NCBI GenBank assembly: GCA_036897445.1
Contig: JAYMTL010000064.1
Span: forward strand, 36,893-100,892
Source: Pelargonium tetragonum
Taxonomy: Eukaryota > Streptophyta > Magnoliopsida > Geraniales > Geraniaceae
Direction: 5' to 3'
Length of the DNA stretch: 64,000 bases
The notes below the pieces were generated by a model. It did no database searches and was not told the origin of the DNA. It saw only the letters and a program-made list of their open reading frames with translations. Every line of letters starts with the position of its first letter. Position 1 is the stretch's first letter. A program made the translations under genes and the position numbers. Below are positions 12,061 through 23,800 of the stretch, one piece after another.

Positions 12061-12449
12061 GAAGTAAATCTATCTTAACTAAATGGAAAAAGTTCTTGCT
12101 TTTTAATGCGAAAAGCAGCTTCCAAGTGTATTTGTATTTAGTAAGTGACTTCAGGTTTCACTATAGAAAAGATAGGAAAGACTTGTTTATTTAAAGTAAA
12201 GATCTATAGTATCTTAAATGGGGAGTCCTAAGTTTGAGTCTAATAAAAGTCAAAGTCTTCGAGAAGTGTTAAATAATAAGGAAGATTTAAAGGCTTAGGC
12301 TTAGATTGGATTCATTCTTTGTAACTAAGCCTGAATAAGTCCAATCTTTCACTAAAAAGTCTTCTATTCCAGAAGAAAGGTCCCTAAAAAGAACAGGAAA
12401 ATCTACTTACAATAAATAAATCAATAAAAAAAACTACTCTTTAAGTTAA

Positions 12450-12600
12450 GTGACTTGAACCCTTAAAGCCCATTTCTTTCCAAAGTCGGTTTAACATTTA
12501 CGGGAGCTAGATCTCGGCTACTTCAAAGTTCTGCTTATAGAGTATCAAACCCTTTTTGATTCACAGTCTCACCTTTATATAAGCGATTCCTGGGTTCTTC
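12450..12600 (+). repeat. Old direct duplication, copy 1 (partner 15829-15975)
   Basis: Shared blocks in the same order: GACTTGAACCCT, CC(C)TTTCTTTC, (T)TAACATTTAC, AGCTAG, AAGTTCTGCTTATAGA(G/A)TAT, and further on a loosely matching AAG(C/T)GATT(C/T). Several small indels and many substitutions separate the copies, so the duplication is old. The copies lie about 3.4 kb apart, both on the plus strand. Confidence 0.65.
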
Positions 12601-15600
12601 TTTTCTTATAAGGGATAAGAGGTTCCCGTTTCTATTTAAAATGTCTACTTATTTTGGGTGCATTTTTTGCTACTTTACAGAAATTCATAAATAAAGGTCC
12701 TTTATCTACACCGCGTTTTATTCTTTTTTTTAAGGGCATAAAACTTAGGGCTAGCCGGATACCTCGGGTAGGGGGGATACCTTTCTTCGAAAATTAACAC
12801 TACTGAGTTCTCGGCCAGTTCAAGCCTTTTTCTTTTTAGTAGTTCAAGAGTTAGGAAGTTTCCTGAGGCTTCCTTAATGAATGTCAGTTGCATGCAATAG
12901 TTTAGGATTCTTGATCTTTACTTGCGTGCCGAAACCCTTCAAAATAAAGAAAGAAGTCTCCGATGTACAACAAGTTAGTTAAAAGTCTTTCCCTTTCCTT
13001 TGAATTAGTAGCCCCTTTGTTTAAACTTGTCTTAAGACTTAAGATTCTTGCCTATAAATAAATTGTCAAAAGGAGAATCCTTTTAGTTCAAATTTTCTGA
13101 ATGTCAGAAAGATCCGAGTCCCCAAAGAGGGAATAACTTTATTTGCCCGGGTTATCCGGACTGTGTCTCAAGGGTCTTTGCATAATCCTTGTGTTTCCTA
13201 TGCAGCTCTTTTTTCTAAGAGCCCCTTTTCGGTAATAAAAAATGACGGAGCAACGCTTAATTGCGAAATATCTTTATTTTGCGTTGTCTTATACCTCTGA
13301 ACAATAGGTCTGCGCAGAAGCTTATCGTTTGATAGAATCACAATAAAGTTACTCTACCCGACCCCAAGTTTTACCTATTGCTTCTAGTAGAGTTCTACCA
13401 ACTTTTGAAGAACGAACGAAATTTTCTATTCCTGTTTAAGTAGGACCCCCACTATACATATTCTTATTATTTAAGAGTTTTCACGCAGTCATAAGTTTCA
13501 GTTATTTTGAATGAAGCTTTCTTTATTGCTCTAAACTCGTTAAAGGTTTTCTCAATTCAATATAGGATACAATATGTTTAAGATTGAGCGGAAAGAGATC
13601 CGTTAATTAGATAGACTGAAGTTTCTCGGATTCTTTTTTTATAGTTTATAGATAGATAAAGGGATCCTATTCAATTGGCAAAAGAAAGATTTAGAAAATA
13701 AGAGGCCTCTTTTCGCGTTTTTAACCTCGACAGGACCTCATAAAATGAAATTTGAAGCCGACATATGTAAACGTTGAAATTACTTATAAAAGTCAATCCT
13801 GCTCAGAGCATCCTTACATAACAACAAGGTTAACTAGACCTCATACAGGGAGCAACCCCAGTAAACTACCAGTAGAGTAAGACTCAAGTATACACCCAGA
13901 CCTCAACGCGACTTATCTTTTGCTTGACTTTATTTAGTAAGAGACCCGTTAGGACAGGAAAAAAAAGTAAGCTCTATTCTAATTATAGAAGTGTAACTCT
14001 GCCTTAAAGCTTAAAGGAGGATCTATATCTAAATAAGATAGGTGGCGCTGGGAGAGTTTTGTGCAATTACGTAACTCGGGCGTCTAGAGTGTAAGTTTTA
14101 GTAACCAATAACCTATAAACGGGCCTCATACTTAATAATACTGAGTTAGTTTCATATTATTAACTATACTTATAGCACGACTTGAACCCTTTTTATAGCA
14201 TGGTTGAGTCTATATTCTACCCACTGCGTTTCTATGAAAAAACTTCCTTTCTTATTATGAAAAGACTAAAAATCTTATATGCTTCTTCACTTTATCGGAG
14301 TCTCAAATACCTTCTAATAGAAGTTTTTTGTAAGACTTTCCTTTACTCAATTAAAATGAAAAAGTGTAAAGATTTTGCAGGGGTTTCCCTCTATTCTGTA
14401 GTTAAGCTGAGATTTCAAGCTACTTTTTTTGACTTTAGCCGGGGCCGTGGAAGCCCCTAGTTAGTAGTTAAACAAGACCTTTTACCATTTACAAGGAATA
14501 TGAGAATGAAACAAACTTTATGTCTAGATTTAAGAGTGCCCCTTCATTTTCTATTAAGTATATCGAAGTTAGAGGATAAATATAAAAAATAGCTGTGAGT
14601 AGGGCCTCGAGGTAGAGCCCGAATAAGAAGCCAGCCTATCAAGAAAAAGGAAATTTGTACTAAAAGGAGGAGGGTAGAAACGGCCCTAAGTTTGAAGGTT
14701 GGGAAGGGGTTTGCGTTTCTATTAGGGAATTTCCTTGTTCTGTATTCTAGAAATGAGTATGGGTTATTAGTTAGTAAAGCGTCTATTTGATTGAAAGGGG
14801 CAGTGAGTCGTGGTCTGTTCTGAGAAGTTTGATAAGGAGGGTGCCTTGGGTATTAGAGCCTGCCGCTTTTTAAGATGAATATATCAAGTTTTCCGTTAGT
14901 TATAGGCCAAAAGCCAGTTAGGCCTTTTTCTAGAATCAATTTCTAGTCTTGTTAGTTTTTATAAGAATACAAGTTTCAGGTTCTAGATCACAAGGAAAGA
15001 GCTAAATCAACAGCATTCTAGCTAGCTAGATAAGGGTTTTGGCAGGATTCCATTTCTTCATTTGTCTTTCTTTTGAAACCAGATTTTACAGATAATTCTT
15101 GGATTTGAGGAGTTCGATTGAGAAGGGATTTTCCCCAGTTCCCAACGATATAAATTAGTATCTATTTGACTGGGTTTCCTTGGGATAGCCTGAATTATCA
15201 TTAAAGAGAATAGGAGGTTTTTTCCTATGAAGGCTTGTTCTAACTGAGATTCCAGGTATCAAGTATCAAGATTGGCAGTATCCTTATTGAATCTGTATTC
15301 CCTATTCTTAGTCTTTTCGGGAGTCAAGTCTTTCATTATTTCATTCAAAGTCTTTGCTCTTTAGTTTTCTGGTTCTGGATATTCAGATAATCGGGGCCTT
15401 ATGTTACGTGAAACTATAAAGTCAGCCTTTCGTTTAGGAAATAGGTTTTAGTTTAAGAGAGTGGGGGAAGCGGTAGTCTTTCTTTCTAAGTACCGGCTCT
15501 AAAGGAAGGGGTTGAAAATCTTTATTAAAGGCTGTGAAATAGAAGGGGGTATTCATCAGTATCTCAACTAAAAAAATTGACATTCTAGATACTAAATTTG

Positions 15601-15828
15601 TATTGTTTGTAGAGATATCAAAAAGGAAAGGATCTTATCTCACATAGCAGCGAAACTCAGACTTTTTTTTACACCTTTCATATTAGGAAATCTACCTTAC
15701 ATCTTAAAGAAAAAATCAAAACTATCTTATACTCATAAGGTTTTGACCCTCCGTACTGATAAGCTCCATAAGACGCTGAGGAAATGCGCCTGAGCAAGCT
15801 AAACGGCTGCTATTTCTATTTCAGTGAA

Positions 15829-15975
15829 CTGACTTGAACCCTGATATTCCCTTTCTTTCAAAAGTTGTAACATTTACAAAAGCTAGTTCTAGGATAATTA
15901 CAAGTTCTGCTTATAGAATATGTCATTTCTTTTCATTCTCTCTTCTATATTCTATCTAAGTGATTTCGTGCTTGA
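15829..15975 (+). repeat. Old direct duplication, copy 2 (partner 12450-12600)
   Basis: Same block order as the partner: GACTTGAACCCT, CCCTTTCTTTC, GTAACATTTAC, AAAGCTAG, CAAGTTCTGCTTATAGAATAT, then AAGTGATT. No reading frame is shared between the copies, which suggests a non-coding segment was duplicated. Confidence 0.65.
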
Positions 15976-18051
15976 TAAAAAGGTAACAATATAAATTAGA
16001 GCAGAAACCTGGATAAGAAATGGGATGAATAAGAAGAGAGATCAATATAAGAATAGGGTAAGTGAGCTTTCCTGTATATAGGATGAAACCCTTTTTCAAT
16101 TTTCTTAGTTTTATTAGGTTGAAAGTTCTTCTATTCTATATAGGATAAAAAGGAAAGCAAATGAAGAGACTTCAAACCCTAGAAAAGCGGGGAAGTCAGC
16201 CTCGCGCGCGTACTTTATTAGATTATAGGGTACTCCAAGATCGGTTTATACGAATGAAGTACTTTTCGGGGGCATACTGAAACCCATAGAAACTCTTAGT
16301 CTTATATGAAAGACCCTTTGTTGAACCTGTTGCCTCACTTTGAGAATGCCTGTTTGGGATCAATTTAGTACTTTTTTAGGGGGAAATGCGACTTTTCTAT
16401 CTAAAACCATAGCATAGGAAATCCTACTTATAGAGTCAGTTACCCTCTGCTTCTACTTCCGCGTAAAGAGCTGTCTATATTGGGAGGAATCTCAGGGAGT
16501 TTGATTGATTTTCCACGTAGGTGAGCACTACTTTTTTAAAACTTGGGAGCTTCTGTTAGCTAGAATCCAGCTTAGTACTTTTCTTTAGATTTTTAGGGGC
16601 CCTAGATTTTCTAAAACGAGATCCGCTTTGTTAGCTGGAACTGGGGTTTCTTGCTTTTACACGTAGAAGAAACACTGCCTTTTTGTAGAACTGGATATCC
16701 ATTCTATATATATAATGGGGTTTTTTATTCATTTTTGCTATAGGGAGGGGCAACCGTACTTTTTTATTGGCCGGGAAAGCAAAGAAAGGTTCTGTTTAAG
16801 GGGAATTCCTTAGACTTTTATTGATTTATTGAAATTTGTTTTCCTCCGTAGTAATGAAGTCTGGTAAGGAGAAGTTTATTCTAGTCTCAAGTCCTGTGGG
16901 ATTTTCGCCTTGTTGTATGTGCTGTATTCTGGTTTTCTAAGTTTCTAAATAAAGCGAGAAAGAAAGTGAGTAGGAAAGTCCCGAGGAATTGTCAAAGGGG
17001 TTGCAGGTTACGAGTTTTTAAGCGCCAGTCCTCTTTCGTTTAAGAAGCAGAATATGAGCTGAGGGGGTTCCTCTTATAGGAAACTTCTACTTGAAGTAAA
17101 TAAGTCAAGCTCGAGCTTTCAAGAAGTCATAGAAAACTCATAGAGTTTGACTTTCTTTCTTTTGTGGAGCGAGTTCAAAAGAAGTCCAGACTCAGGCTTT
17201 TCTTTTAATAAACAGGAGAGCCTGGTTGCAACAAAGTAAGTATAGAACTGAGTAAGGGTATTTGAAGTCTGAAAGTGCTGTTGGATTAAAACCTTTTAGG
17301 AGTGTCTTATAGTTTTCGAAGTCAAGCAAATGAAAAGAAAGATAGTAAATCCCGGTGCTAAATAGGGTAATAAATCTCTAAACTAACGAGAAAGGACATC
17401 GGGGTATTACAGGAAGCGGTTTTGGCTAGGGTTCTCTAATAGCAAGAGTTTTCGCAATTTGTAATGATTTTTATAGAATAGAGTTGGGGAGCTGGGTATG
17501 TGATGTAGAATGGGGGAGACAGAGTTTCGGAAAGAGTATAGGTTGTGAAGTATGGTATAGGCTCTGGAGATTTCCTAATTTGAAAGTCAATTGGATCCCT
17601 TTTGCCGGTATAGTCATCCCCAAAGGTTATGGTTTTATGGGTCTCATTCGATTTCTCTTTCTTATTCTTATGACTTGCTTTTTATGAGCAAGAACTTTTT
17701 TCTTCTTTTTATTAGGAGCTAAGATTTGAATCTTCTTCCTAATTTTTTTTTCTTATTATTCTTTGATTTTGCTTAGGAGCTATCGTAAGAAAAGGGACAC
17801 ACAGAAGAGGGGAAGCAGAATGGAGCTACTTTCATTGTAGTACTGTACTTGCTAGGAGTTTCTTTATTATCATATACCTAGTCAAGTTAGTCTTCCTGTG
17901 GAGTTTGTAAGTTAGTATTAAGGAAAGAGTGTGCTGGGTTTATAAGTGTTAGTTAGACATTCTTTTATATGGTCTACTCCTCACTGTCCTATGAGCTTCT
18001 CGTTTAAGAGGGTAAAGCCTTAAATAAGAGTGCGTACACCCTTACCGAGTG

Positions 18052-18072
18052 AACCTTCTAGTTTACGAGGTT
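18052..18072. other. Module A hairpin, copy 1
   Basis: AACCT (18052-18056) pairs with AGGTT (18068-18072); the 11-base loop contains AGTTTA. Compared with copy 2, the fourth and fifth pairs are exchanged (C-G for T-A, T-A for C-G) while pairing is kept. Confidence 0.45.
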
Positions 18073-18627
18073 AATGTATAGTGTACATAGTAACGAATAG
18101 AGGATGAATACACATCAGCAACTACGGATTCTGACTTACCTGACCTAACCGACTTAACGGACTCTGCCCCAAAAGGCTTAACTGTTGCTGCTTCTCATCA
18201 TTGTCTTACTTTTGCTTTCTTACGGGCTATCTTACTTTTAGAGCTGTATCTGTCTTCTTATTCTATGTACTCATCTTCTCGGAGTCTGTAGCTATAATCT
18301 TCTTCTTTCACTTACTTTTTTGATTTGAGCTAGATTCTTTGTACTGGGCTCCTTATAATAGAGGAAGTGACAGGGGACTTAGCAAGAGCAAGCTTCTGTA
18401 TCTTTATATGTTTTATATGGGTATGAGACGAGTAGAACAAGATAGGTAGAGATAGAAGGAGACATATAGCTACTAGACTTTTATAGGAATCCAGGTAAGC
18501 TAGCCTAGTGTCTTACATTGTAGCTATTGTATTGTTATGTCTTGTTGTTAGTTAATGTAAGATAGTATACTAGTTTAATAATAGGAGGACAGCGCAACCT
18601 ATACATGAACTTCTTTGACTTTACTTC

Positions 18628-18804
18628 TTATTCGGATTCTGACCTGGCTGACCTAACCAAGTTACTTGACTTGGCTAACTTTTGCTTTAGTGGGTTCTTC
18701 TCTATATACCTTCTATGTATTCTTCTTGTCTTATGAGCTATACCTATGCCTATTGTAGCTAAGATCCTCTTCTTATGGGCCCTCTTACCTGTACTCTTAC
18801 TCTT
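18628..18804 (-). pseudogene. Decayed basic frame, 58 codons, no ATG
   Basis: An open minus-strand frame following an in-frame TGA, without any ATG. The peptide is Lys/Arg-rich with the words GKRAHKKR, GIGIAHKTRR and, at the end, VRSARSESE. Its C-terminal word aligns with the minus-strand reading of the other module B copies (VRSGKSESV near 18130, SVRSESV near 20030). Length alone is within chance. The case rests on the shared words and basic composition, which the purine-rich minus strand could also produce. Confidence 0.25.
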
Positions 18805-19552
18805 CTTTCATAGACTTCATAGACCTGGATTCTGTATTCGCTTTATTAAGAGAATAGGAGTAGCAGTAGGAGATGCAATAACGGGATGAGCTATGCCTAT
18901 CTTCTAACAGGGAGAGGGTAATATGGATGGGAAAGAGCTTATGGGAGGTAGTTACTGGAGCTACTAGATGAGTTTGTATTAGTATTAGGTAGATATAGAT
19001 AGTAAGATAGTTTTAGTAGAGGTTTTAGGGCTATCGCACCTTAGATTTTATAGGTGTTTGCTGTCTTATGCAGTTTATCCAGTATAGAAGTGCCTAGTTG
19101 GGAACAGGATATTATCCACCGACTGACACGCAGTCAAGGAGGTAAAGTAAGAGTCTAGTCGTGATAAGACCTGATATAGCACCACCAAATGAGGCTAATG
19201 CTTTTGTTGCTTTTTCTTTCTTGTTTTACTGGCTTACTTTGTTTGAGCTAGATTTGACTTCTTCTCATAGTTTGAGTTAGATTCTTTGTACTAGAGAACT
19301 ATATAAGAAGGGAAGAGGTAACAGTAGACATAGCAAGAGGAAAAGAGTAAGAGTAAGACCTATAACTAAGCCTACTACCAATAGGACTAACTAATAGGAG
19401 AGAGGGGGTATATATAGGTAGAGTTAGACTCTTAATAAGGGAATGAATAGGTAGGGATTCTTTATTCTTTTTAGTAGAGATTATTCATTGCCCTATGGAG
19501 CTTAGCGATTGGGAAGGTAAGAACCGTGTGTATGAATGCATCCTACCGAGTC

Positions 19553-19571
19553 AACTCCCAGTTTAGGAGTT
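19553..19571. other. Module A hairpin, copy 2
   Basis: AACTCC (19553-19558) pairs perfectly with GGAGTT (19566-19571) around a 7-base loop CAGTTTA. This is the best-formed of the three copies. The third copy (about 19948-19965) keeps the AGTTTA loop word, with only a 4-bp stem. Confidence 0.5.
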
Positions 19572-19645
19572 GGAATAGGTACGCTATTGAGAGGAAAGGA
19601 TAATACGCTATACCCATCTTAATCCTCTTCTTTTTATTCTCTAAC

Positions 19646-19837
19646 TTACTTTTTAGTCTTCTTATTTGCTTTCTTTTTCTTAACCCTACTCTTAGTCTGT
19701 CTCCTTCTTCTGTATCCGACTTTGTCGCCTATACCCTTCTTCTTATGAGCTATACTTGCTTTCTGAAGAGGAGTTGCAGCTATACTTTTCTTCTTGTTCT
19801 TGACTTTATTAGGAGGAGAGTTAGAGTCTTTTTGCAA
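19646..19837 (-). pseudogene. Lys/Arg-rich frame, 63 codons from TTG
   Basis: The predicted peptide is extremely basic, with the words NKVKNKKKS, ASIAHKKKG, GYRRRRQTK and a Lys-rich end (VKKKKANKKTKK). The frame extends a few codons further upstream to a stop but has no ATG. DNA of its GYRRRRQ part (GGATACAGAAGAAGG) recurs near 20200 in a different frame, so any coding ancestor has been frameshifted. It could be a relic of a basic nucleic-acid-binding protein, but I recognise no family, and an A/G-rich strand gives Lys/Arg-rich peptides without selection. Confidence 0.25.
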
Positions 19838-20017
19838 TATGTAAGCTAATGCCTTATTCTACTAGGGGGTCTTCTTCAATGTCTTCTGCAGCTTATCGTT
19901 AAGGAAGGTAAAGCCTAATGAGTATTGAAATGAATCTACCCTACCGACTCCTCAAGTTTAGGAGGTTATCTCATTATAGTGAATAGAGTAGACCGGAGTA
20001 CACACTTACCAACAGTT

Positions 20018-20336
20018 ACGGATTCTGACCTAACTGAGTTGCTAGAATTGCTAGAGCTGTACCTGTCATATAAGCTAGACTACCCATAACTATATCTGCG
20101 GCTAATGTCTTACCCTTCATATGAGATATGTGACTACCCTTAACTGCCTTATGGGCTATCCGTATCTGAGCTATACCTTAGTTCTTGCCTTCTTCTGTAT
20201 CTGGTTTTAATTGACTTACTTGTACTTGATTTAGATTCCTCTTTCTTTTCTTAGGAGTAGGAGTGATAGTCTTTGTACTTAGCTTATTAGGGTTAGGGGC
20301 TTTGTAGGTAAAGTAGTAGCTAGACCTAATAGTAAG
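20018..20336 (-). pseudogene. Decayed frame of about 105 codons with one in-frame TAA
   Basis: One minus-strand frame is open from about 20336 to 20018 except for a TAA at 20178-20180. The first part has a basic stretch (TPTPKKRKRNLNQ). The second part contains QIRIAHKAVKG followed by a small-residue hydrophobic stretch (LAADIVMGSLAYMTGTALAI) ending in GQNP-stop. GQNP-stop is also seen in the module B copy near 18125. U-to-C RNA editing, known in ferns and hornworts, can turn TAA into CAA, but nothing here shows that this happens. A pseudogene or chance frame is more likely. Confidence 0.25.
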
Positions 20337-20604
20337 CTAAGGGGCACTTATTCAGAGTACTCGCATTTAAGTATCAATCCTAAAGCTTCTTTAAACACCT
20401 TTTCTATCCTAATTTTTGAACAAAGGTTGGCTTAGATCGAGAAACTCAAAACGTAAAAAAGAGAAGGTAAGCTTCTCCAGAAACGGTTACTCTAAAATTG
20501 ACTAATCAAGAATCTCTCTGTTACTCTAATACTAACAATAAATAGAGAATGGGATACTAATAAATATAGCCTGAAAAGATAGATACATGACTATGGATAT
20601 AGAT

Positions 20605-20815
20605 TGAATACTTAAAGTTCCTCCATCCCTAAGAGTAAGAAGGCTAAAAGAAATTAGGTAATAGGTATAGGCAACAATAAGACCCCTATTGATAAGAGTC
20701 AAAATCTTGCGTTAGGGATAGCGAATAGGAGTCTAGCTATAGGTATCATGATAGGTAGTGGGCATATGACAAGCTATGAAGAAACATCAGAGTTTTTCAA
20801 ATACGTTTCTTGAAG
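20605..20815 (+). pseudogene. Possible plus-strand relative of the 18-20 kb family
   Basis: A plus-strand frame reads a basic start (PKSKKAKRN), one in-frame TAG, then about 50 codons with NLALGIANRSLAIGIMIG and an acidic/aromatic end (SYEETSEFFKYVS). The small-residue stretch resembles LAADIVMGSLAYMTG read from the minus strand at about 20060-20110. If related, this copy is head-to-head with the minus-strand cluster, about 260 bases away. The similarity is judged by eye at the peptide level only. Confidence 0.25.
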
Positions 20816-23800
20816 GCATTCAAAAAAAAGAAGGTCTTGCTATTGCATGTTTACGGGTTTTGATTTCATAAGAAACAGTCTTAAATTCAAATTTTAGGAG
20901 CATTTAGTTATGCATTATTTTTTTTGTAGCCCTACCCAGAAAAGAAAAGACCAAAATTCTGCTTAGGTAAGCCCTTATAATTTGCGGCTAAGGTTTTCGG
21001 ACTATTAAGTATCTGTTTTTTAGACTTATACTTTAATCAGTAAAAAACCTTTCAAATTTAGGGTAGATTCTTTTTCTCATTAACTTTTTATATAAAGGAT
21101 CCTCTTCAAAAAAATCGAAGGTTTCAGGGAGTAATATGCCCTTAGTTTCGGACTCTTCTTTTTACCTGTCTTTAAAATATAGCTGTCGAAATCTAGAAAT
21201 CTAGAACAACCAGGTAAGCTAAAGGAGTAGCTGTGTTTTTTATACCAATAAAACCTAAGGAATCCAAGCAAGAGCTCCTGACGAGTAAGAATACTAATTA
21301 GTCCAAGGAAGGGTTTCGAGTCTTATAGTGTGGATAGTATGGAGTGAAATTTCCTGCGCAAAGGTTATAATTAAGAAGAGGTTAACTATATTCAAGTTCT
21401 TTTATGCTAGGGTGTACTTAAGGAGAGAATGTAATGTATAGAGATTTAGCTTTCCTAGTTTGATTTATTAGTCTGACTTTGACTTTATAGTGTTGTGTGA
21501 TTAAGAGCCTACGTCTTCTTGCATCCCCAGGATTCTCCGGAGTATAGGTTAGGCGTTCTTTTAGATTTATATAATTATATAAGGAGTGGAGCCACTTCCC
21601 CTGGCTTATGTATTCCGAAGTTAGTGTACTCTGCCTATTATAAGGAGGGCCTCTAAAGAAAATAAATAAGAAGGAATTTGAGGGGGAGATTCCTCTTTCT
21701 TCGGTTCCGGATCTAAAGAAAGGTGGTAAGGGATATAGAAGTCAAGCCAAAGATAGGTAAGTAGGGTGTTGATAAAGAATTTCCGAAGTAGCATGTATTG
21801 ATAACCAATTACCGGGCATTACATTAATTAATATAGGCGCGAGCGTAGAATAAAGCTTTAAAGTTCCCCGGTGGTCCACTTTAGAATGTCTCCTAATATT
21901 AGCATATAACCCTAGGGAGCGTCCTGCTATTTCCACGAAACAAATTTAGGATTGTAATTCTCTTTAGAAACCCTTTTTTGTTCTGGCAATGTCTTTCTTG
22001 TACTATCTTTTTCCTTAATATTTACTTGTTTTAGCATACCCCAGCCATCCCGGTTTCTCCGTGACTTACAATTGTAAAGTATAGTGTTTCAGAACTACTA
22101 TTACTATAAAGAGTAGCCCTAGGAAAACTCTTGAAGCAAAGCTCCTTATAAAATTTTTGTTTACAGCGGAAGTCCTGTAGCGAATTAAACGGGCCTAACA
22201 TTATAAGACTCCCTTAAGATGCGATAAAATTCAAATGCTTTTTTACGGACTCTACTCTTCACTACAAGGGTATACCGGCGGGTTTTAAATCCAGTTATTT
22301 CACTTCCTCAAGGGTTAAATATCTAAAACTAAGAGAACGTTTTTACAAAGCAATCTCTTTATTAGTCTTAGTAGTGTTATGAGATTTTTATTATCTCTGA
22401 CTAGAAAGTAGAAGGAATGAGATTTTTTTAGGGAGTCCCTTTCTTTTTTAGGAAGGTTAAGTATATAGTAGATAGAGCAGGGTCCTTTTAACTTAGGGAG
22501 AATTTCTCATGGGAATCCTATAGTAGAAACAAAAAAATATATATATAGAGTATTCTTTACTTGTTTCTTTATATTTTCAAAGGACACCTGCAGTCCACTT
22601 GGCCTTGGGTTGGAAGAGTCTAAATGCGTTAGTTTCAATTCTGACAACGTATCAACGTATCTGAGATTCAATTTGAGTTACAGGAGAACCCCCACAAGGT
22701 TCTTTAGTTTTTTTTATAGAACATTGCATCCTTTATTTACATTTAAGATGTTTTTGTATATGAGTAGATAAATTACTTATACCCTGCCGTAAAAGCTTAC
22801 ATAGTTTTTGCTAAGCTCAGATCTTCCTTACCTCTACCGAGTCCCCGCTCAATTCCTTTAAAAAGTTTTTAGTTAACAGTCAATAGCAAAGTTAGCTGCA
22901 GAAAAGTTGTTAATGAAAAAGAAAGGGATAGCCAAGGAGACCCTCCGCGCTTCTATCTTTTTCTTTCCAAAAGAGTGGGGCATACTACTTTTCTTACTTG
23001 TTGATTTTTGTTCTTATTACAAGGACCCTTTTCTTTAAGTGTCAGAAATAGAAATAGTCGTAGTTCAAAACTATAAAGATTTAATATTAGTCATGCTTAA
23101 ATTAAAAAGGTAAGCCCATTATATCACCGGGATATAGTAAGACTTGTGCCTGCTCTAGCTAGTTCTTCTAATTCTTAAAAAAGAAAAAGCAGCATATCCG
23201 ACTAACCAAACCCGCACGTAGGAGAAATTGCTTATGAGTACAAGCTGGATTTTAATAAACCGATATTCAAGACTCTGGGTATTTCCACGTAATTTCAATA
23301 AGAAAAAAGAGGCATAAATAAGACAAGTTTTAGAGTAGAGAATTTAGTTGTCTTTTTTCATTTTATAGATTAGCTAGGGTACTGCTTTCTTGCTCACATG
23401 AAAATAAACTTACCGGGGTTTTAGAGTCCTTTGAATAACTTAATAGAAAAGAAAGAGAGCTCCCCTTTGATATTTAGAAAAGAGCCCTTGTATAAGCTTA
23501 TCTTGTTTACTGCAAACCCAAAGTTTTCTGGGATATGTTTTCATTAGTTCGAATATTGACGCCTTAAAAAAGGCATAGACTTTCCGGATAATTTAAATAC
23601 TTAAGTTCCTAAGCCTTGCTTTAGCATTTTTCGTACTGAAAGACATGAATTTTTTTTGTTAAGGGTGCTTCTACTTTGCTAGTTTGGTATAAGGTCTTGC
23701 CTTATTAATTAAGAATCTAGTTTAAGTTTTTTGTACCCGGGTAAGACAGGAGTACTAGCCGCAGCTAAGTCTAAAAAAAGAAAAATAGGGCTAATAAAAC

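Larger units (their letters stand above)
12061..17980. other. Gene-free stretch
   Basis: AT-rich non-coding sequence. Frames at 12702 (-), 14182 (+) and 17484 (+) are of chance length and match nothing I know. It contains both copies of the 145-base diverged duplication listed separately. CCATT/AATGG flank a (TA)-rich loop near 16699. Nothing else stands out. Confidence 0.7.
17990..20345 (-). repeat. Cluster of diverged repeats with decayed Lys/Arg-rich frames
   Basis: Three recurring modules are seen. Module A (hairpin block) is at 17990-18075, 19491-19575 and 19878-19967. Module B (plus-strand CGGATTCTGAC(C/T)T..CTGACCTAACC) is at 18122-18170, 18631-18658 and 20015-20040. Module C (TTGAG(C/T)TAGATTCTTTGTACT, then AGAGG..GTGACAG...TAGCAAGAG) is at 18325-18392 and 19271-19340, with a weaker copy at 20228-20310. 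Module order differs along the cluster. The word CTTATGAGCTATAC and close variants recur at 18219, 18730, 18772, 18884, 19742 and 20148; read on the minus strand it gives Ile-Ala-His-Lys. Several minus-strand frames of 50-70 codons rich in Lys and Arg are open, but broken by stops and shifts. Either a decayed tandem gene family or a repeat with strand-skewed composition. Confidence 0.6.

Noticed and set aside
14182-14460. 92-codon frame
   Set aside because: Needs a non-ATG start to reach this length, no motif recognised, chance length.
21742-21936. Minus-strand frame with SLGLYANI, faintly like the ATP6 motif
   Set aside because: Only about eight residues resemble the motif; what follows does not match ATP6, and the length is within chance.
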